From positions 1 through 8,918 of the forward strand of contig CALEUW010000032.1 in NCBI GenBank assembly GCA_937920725.1: 8,918 nt of DNA, in the 5' to 3' direction. A program made the translations under genes and the position numbers. This stretch comes from UMGS1601 sp900553335. GTDB taxonomy: Bacteria > Bacillota > Clostridia > Oscillospirales > Ruminococcaceae. Positions within the stretch are counted from its first letter, which is position 1; every line of letters begins with the position of its first letter. Under the pieces are notes generated by a model. That model saw nothing but the letters and a program-made list of their open reading frames with translations, ran no database searches and was not told where the DNA came from. This document shows, in pieces, positions 6,296 to 8,918 of this stretch.

Positions 6296-6731
6296 TGCAA
6301 TTTTTATTTTTGATCCTCTGCCTGCAGATATAGAAAAAGCCTCCGAGATAGAGGCTAAAAGCTTTTCTCACCCATGGAAATATGAGGATTTTTTTAAGCA
6401 TTCTAAGGATAAAAACTCTCTGTTTTTGGTCGCAAAGCAAAGGGGGAGCGTTATAGGCTACATAAGCGTTACTTCAGTTTTAGACGAGGCGAGCATTAAC
6501 ACTATCGCTGTAAAAAAAGAAAGCCGACAGCAGGGTGCTGCTGAACGACTGATAAACGAAGCTGTAAAAAGGCTCAGGGAAAGCTGTGAGTTTTTAACTC
6601 TTGAAGTAAGAAAGAGCAATATAGCCGCAATATCCCTTTATAAAAAGCTTGGATTTGAGGTTGTCGGAGAACGACCTCGCTTTTATCGGGATCCTGATGA
6701 GGATGCAATACTTATGACAAAATATTTTTAA
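6288..6731 (+). CDS. rimI: Ribosomal protein bS18 N-alpha-acetyltransferase RimI, 147 aa
   Basis: This is a GNAT acetyltransferase that acetylates the N-terminal alanine of ribosomal protein S18 in model bacteria; the substrate here is by homology. The acetyl-CoA loop is R80-Q-Q-G-A-A (RxxGxA form), preceded by the INTIAV strand. The RimI hallmark LEVRKSNIAAISLYKKLGFE covers about 105-124 with Glu106 at the expected catalytic place, followed by RFYRDPDEDAILM. A longer in-frame start at 6225 would lie inside rsmI. The ATG at 6288 is 7 nt after GGAG and overlaps the rsmI end, so it is preferred. In many Firmicutes rimI sits between tsaB and tsaD; here it is paired with rsmI while tsaD lies convergent nearby. 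Confidence 0.92.
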   Translation: MNDAIFIFDPLPADIEKASEIEAKSFSHPWKYEDFFKHSKDKNSLFLVAKQRGSVIGYISVTSVLDEASINTIAVKKESRQQGAAERLINEAVKRLRESCEFLTLEVRKSNIAAISLYKKLGFEVVGERPRFYRDPDEDAILMTKYF

Positions 6732-6735
6732 ACTG

Positions 6736-6764
6736 AAAAGCCGCCGGAGAAATCGGCGGCTTTT
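6736..6764. terminator. Bidirectional terminator between rimI and the DUF308 gene
   Basis: AAAAGCCGCCG (6736-6746) pairs exactly with CGGCGGCTTTT (6754-6764) around a 7-nt loop. The A run before and T run after the GC stem make it work in both directions. It starts 4 nt after the rimI stop and lies 24 nt beyond the stop of the opposing gene, closing both operons. Confidence 0.9.
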
Positions 6765-6788
6765 GTGCTGCATTAACCTTATTAACGG

Positions 6789-7403
6789 TTATTTCTTTTC
6801 TTCAATTACTTCGACAACAGCGCTTGAACCGTTGGGATTCTTTTGACGCTGTTTAACTATACGATTTATCTTTCGTACAACAGCAATGTAGTTGACTATT
6901 GAAGAAATTCCGTACCAAATAAGTCCTGCGCCGATTAAGATCGATATAACATCGCTTGCGGAAACGAATATTAATATTATACCGAAAACTGTTGTTATTA
7001 TTGAGTTTACTAAAGCCACGGTCCAGCCGTTGTAATCTTTACCAAGCGTTCGTCTTATATAAAGCGATTTTTGCAGCGATATTATTCCGTTAATAATAAG
7101 CAGGATTCCTATTATTACGGCGAGGATATCTATAAACCAAACGCTTGTTATAACCAAGATCCCCATTACTGCAAAGACAACTCCCTTTGCAAGTTCAAAA
7201 GATGAAGCGGTTTTTTCGGGGTTGTCAGAATCGGTGAAAAAGCCGATTGTAATAAAAACTCCGTAAACTATAAGAGCCACGCCCAAAATCCAGCAAATGA
7301 TGCTCAGCGCTTGCTTTTGCATTATCAGAAGCCATACTCCGATTGCAAGACAGCATACATAAAGTAATACTTCAAATTTTTTTGTCTTTTCCACAAATTT
7401 CAT
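6789..7403 (-). CDS. Six-pass membrane protein, DUF308/HdeD-like, 204 aa
   Basis: Six hydrophobic segments are visible at about 11-29, 33-56, 70-88, 91-110, 128-147 and 151-175. They are grouped as three pairs, each with a glycine-rich, small-residue pattern (GVALIVYGVF, GILLIINGII, GAGLIWYGIS). This three-fold repeat of paired helices is characteristic of DUF308 (HdeD-like) proteins, whose role in Gram-positive bacteria is not established. The C-terminal tail is charged and probably cytoplasmic. Longer in-frame starts up to 7436 would run into tsaD; the ATG at 7403 follows CGGAGGA with a 7-nt gap and is chosen. The gene starts 13 nt after the tsaD stop, so it is the last gene of the tsaD operon. 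Confidence 0.82.
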   Translation of the reverse strand: MKFVEKTKKFEVLLYVCCLAIGVWLLIMQKQALSIICWILGVALIVYGVFITIGFFTDSDNPEKTASSFELAKGVVFAVMGILVITSVWFIDILAVIIGILLIINGIISLQKSLYIRRTLGKDYNGWTVALVNSIITTVFGIILIFVSASDVISILIGAGLIWYGISSIVNYIAVVRKINRIVKQRQKNPNGSSAVVEVIEEKK

Positions 7404-7416
7404 TTTAATTCCTCCG

Positions 7417-8433
7417 TTAGACAGAAATTTCATCAAGGCTTAGTGTTGCGATGCCGTTTAAATCGAGTGCTGCTGTTTTTCCTGCTTTAAAGTCAAAAAA
7501 TCCTTGGCAGGCTATCATCGCAGCGTTATCTCCGCAGTATTTAAGCTCAGGAAGATAAAGTTTGATCCCGTTTTCCCTGCACTGCTGTTCAAATGCCGAT
7601 CTAACTCCGCTGTTAGCAGAAACTCCTCCCGCAACGGCCAGGACTTTCGCACCAGTGTCATTGGCGGCGAGCATTGTCTTATCTGTAAGTATTTCACAAA
7701 CAGTTTTTTGAAACGAAGCGGAAATGTCGCTTTGATTTATTTCTTCGCCTTTTTGACGCATATTGTGAACAAGATTTATAACAGAGGTTTTCAGTCCCGA
7801 AAACGAAAAATCATATTTACTGCCTGTTACTTTTGGGTGAGGAAATTTATATGCGTTTTCATCTCCCTTTAAAGCTGCTTCGTCTATATATTTTCCGCCC
7901 GGATAAAAAAATCCGATAGTTCTCGCTACCTTGTCAAAGCATTCTCCTGCGGCGTCATCTCGTGTTCTTCCGACAACACGGTATTTTGTGTAATCAAGAA
8001 CCTCGACTATGTGGCTGTGACCTCCGCTTATCACAAGGCAAAGATACGGCGGTTTTAAATCCTCATGAGTAATATAATTTGCTGCGATATGACCGGCAAT
8101 ATGATGGACGGGAATAAGAGGTTTTCCTGTTGATAGACAAATACCCTTTGCATAGCTTATTCCGACCAAAAGCGCACCTATAAGTCCCGGAGCATACGTT
8201 ACCGCAACAGCATCAATGTCATCTATTGATGTTTGCGCCTCTTTAAGCGCTGCTTTTACAACTCGGTCAATATTTTCTGCATGCCGCCTTGAAGCAATTT
8301 CAGGAACTACTCCTCCGTAAAGCTTATGCTCATCAATTTGTGAAGCGACAACGTTTGAGAGAACATGAATCCCGTCTTTAACTACGGAAGCGGCTGTTTC
8401 ATCACATGAGCTTTCAATTCCGAGTATTTTCAT
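7417..8433 (-). CDS. tsaD: tRNA N6-adenosine threonylcarbamoyltransferase TsaD, 338 aa
   Basis: TsaD, with TsaB and TsaE, moves the threonylcarbamoyl group from TC-AMP onto A37 of tRNAs reading ANN codons (t6A), in the cytoplasm. The ASKHA-fold enzyme is complete: MKILGIESSCDETA start, the metal-binding HHIAGH (His111 and His115 as ligands), LVISGGHSH, DDAAGECFDKVAR, DFSFSGLKT, GGVSAN (269-274) and the third ligand Asp302 in CGDNAAM. Length matches the family. The start ATG at 8433 has only a weak GTGAG upstream, but it lies 2 nt after the stop of a 42-codon frame (TAATTATG), so translation probably depends on coupling. tsaB and tsaE are not in the window. The next gene downstream is the DUF308 protein. 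Confidence 0.97.
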   Translation of the reverse strand: MKILGIESSCDETAASVVKDGIHVLSNVVASQIDEHKLYGGVVPEIASRRHAENIDRVVKAALKEAQTSIDDIDAVAVTYAPGLIGALLVGISYAKGICLSTGKPLIPVHHIAGHIAANYITHEDLKPPYLCLVISGGHSHIVEVLDYTKYRVVGRTRDDAAGECFDKVARTIGFFYPGGKYIDEAALKGDENAYKFPHPKVTGSKYDFSFSGLKTSVINLVHNMRQKGEEINQSDISASFQKTVCEILTDKTMLAANDTGAKVLAVAGGVSANSGVRSAFEQQCRENGIKLYLPELKYCGDNAAMIACQGFFDFKAGKTAALDLNGIATLSLDEISV

Positions 8434-8435
8434 AA

Positions 8436-8564
8436 TTATCTCACTTCGCCGATTTTAATGTATTTTTTCAGTCCGGAGTCAAAAATATCCAAACAAAGCT
8501 TTGCTATCGCAAGTATTCCTGCTATTATTCCGATTATCATGAGTATCTTTGCAAATTTTTTCAT
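8436..8564 (-). CDS. Small single-pass membrane protein, 42 aa, upstream of tsaD
   Basis: The minus-strand frame starts with ATG at 8564-8562, 7 nt after a good AAGGAGT, and ends TAA at 8438-8436. It opens with the basic MKKFAK, then one hydrophobic helix (about 7-25: ILMIIGIIAGILAIAKLCL), then an amphipathic tail DIFDSGLKKYIKIGEVR. The architecture is that of a small inner-membrane protein with its N-terminus probably in the cytoplasm. Its stop is 2 nt before the tsaD ATG, and tsaD has a weak ribosome binding site of its own, which argues that the frame is really translated. I do not recognise the family. It may be a functional peptide, a coupling leader for tsaD, or both. The plus-strand frame across it is an antisense artefact. 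Confidence 0.7.
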   Translation of the reverse strand: MKKFAKILMIIGIIAGILAIAKLCLDIFDSGLKKYIKIGEVR

Positions 8565-8644
8565 TATAACGACTCCTTTTTATTTATCTGTTTGTTTCAA
8601 AACAAGCAATTCTTTTAATAAACCGCAATACTGTATACATTTTA

Positions 8645-8672
8645 ATTATACACTATTTTGAAAAAAATACAA
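8645..8672 (-). promoter_or_regulatory. Promoter of the small peptide-tsaD-DUF308 operon
   Basis: Read on the minus strand: TTGTAT (8672-8667), 16-bp spacer, TATAAT (8650-8645). The -10 is perfect and the -35 is 4/6. The predicted start near 8638 gives a leader of about 75 nt with only a weak TTGTT-TTGA-AACAA hairpin. Confidence 0.65.
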
Positions 8673-8757
8673 GATTAAATTATAATAATTTACAAGGTAT
8701 AATGGAAAATTGACAATTAAATTATATAAACGCATTGGTACACAAATTTTTTATAAA
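8673..8757. other. AT-rich spacer upstream of the tsaD operon
   Basis: Very AT-rich, with no coding frame and no clear hairpin. It contains TTGACA (8710-8715), but no -10 at the right distance. It separates the minus-strand tsaD operon promoter from the GC-rich candidate RNA. Confidence 0.5.
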
Positions 8758-8918
8758 TTGACTTTTTATAGCGGTTGCGTTAGGAATAAACTTGCACATC
8801 AGCACGAACTTTACGCCAATCTGCTGAGCAGGTGACCGCCGCCGGTGGCGGAAACAGGGAGCCTGCGAAGGGAAGAAATAAGGAGAATTTCGACAGCGAA
8901 CAGCGGAGAAAGGCGACT
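8758..8918 (+). ncRNA. Candidate structured RNA, truncated by the window edge
   Basis: From about 8790 the sequence becomes far more GC- and purine-rich than the AT-rich spacer before it, yet no credible reading frame starts there. It folds into at least two helices: TCAGCA (8799-8804) with TGCTGA (8822-8827), and GCAGG (8828-8832) with CCTGC (8862-8866) enclosing CCGCC (8836-8840) with GGCGG (8847-8851). The next 50 bases are purine-rich with GA-rich linkers typical of structured RNAs. TTGACT (8758-8763) could be a -35, but the matching -10 (TAGGAA) is weak. I could not assign it to RNase P RNA, tmRNA, SRP RNA or a riboswitch class that I know. Strand is inferred from the possible promoter. 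It could instead be an untranslated leader of the next gene. Confidence 0.4.

Noticed and set aside
8458..8661. Plus-strand 67-codon frame opposite the small membrane peptide
   Set aside because: It has no ribosome binding site, crosses the minus-strand tsaD operon promoter and is antisense to a better-supported frame.
168..8746. 12-bp repeat TTGGTACACAAA at 168-179 and 8735-8746 as possible element ends
   Set aside because: A repeat this short is expected by chance in about 9 kb of AT-rich DNA, and the flanking bases do not match.
8833..8918. Plus-strand GTG-started open frame through the GC-rich right edge
   Set aside because: No ribosome binding site, Arg/Lys/Glu-rich low-complexity translation and codon use unlike the neighbours; pairing potential favours RNA.
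1..8918. CRISPR array, tRNA or rRNA genes, insertion-sequence transposase
   Set aside because: No regularly spaced repeats, cloverleaf with conserved arms, rRNA segments or transposase motifs were seen on either strand.

Overview
The window looks like a chromosomal segment from a low-GC Gram-positive gut-type clostridium, most likely Oscillospiraceae/Ruminococcaceae. The basis is AT-rich spacers, strong AGGAGG-type ribosome binding sites on nearly every gene, sigma-A promoters with TG-extended -10 boxes, and the protein families present (group Ic aminotransferase, stand-alone CBS/CorC protein, secreted transglutaminase-like protein). The genus is inferred from style, not from a marker gene.

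Layout. Positions 1-310 hold no clear gene, only an imperfect hairpin with a possible 14-residue peptide and a strong terminator hairpin. Positions 310-860 carry a small divergent pair: an XRE-type repressor (minus) and a ribbon-helix-helix protein (plus). Two promoters face away from each other around two near-palindromic CCGTA-centred sites. This looks like an accessory or element-derived control module. A bidirectional terminator (904-945) separates it from a minus-strand group Ic aspartate-type aminotransferase, whose promoter contains a perfect 9-bp-arm palindrome. A 534-bp gene-free gap follows, containing a 99-bp GC-rich structured island flanked by 7-bp direct repeats.

From 2819 to 5169 a plus-strand pair encodes a cytosolic CBS/CorC_HlyC protein and an N-terminally anchored or secreted transglutaminase-like protein, ended by a terminator. 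A 292-bp leader region with two candidate promoters and tandem hairpins precedes rsmI (16S rRNA C1402 2'-O-methyltransferase), which overlaps rimI (N-terminal acetyltransferase of ribosomal protein S18). A bidirectional terminator at 6736-6764 closes this operon and also the opposing minus-strand operon: a 42-residue membrane peptide gene, tsaD (tRNA t6A synthesis), then a six-pass DUF308-type membrane protein. The right end (about 8790-8918) is an unusually GC-rich, hairpin-forming stretch with no good reading frame, probably the start of a structured RNA cut by the window edge.

Most of the core is ordinary translation housekeeping (rsmI, rimI, tsaD). I found no clearly new multi-gene system. 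The items most worth a second look are the XRE/RHH switch, the short gene in front of tsaD, the 2463-2561 island, and the right-end RNA candidate. Three coding starts were moved inward to the ATG that follows a good ribosome binding site (2284, 2819, 6288), and the DUF308 start was set at 7403.
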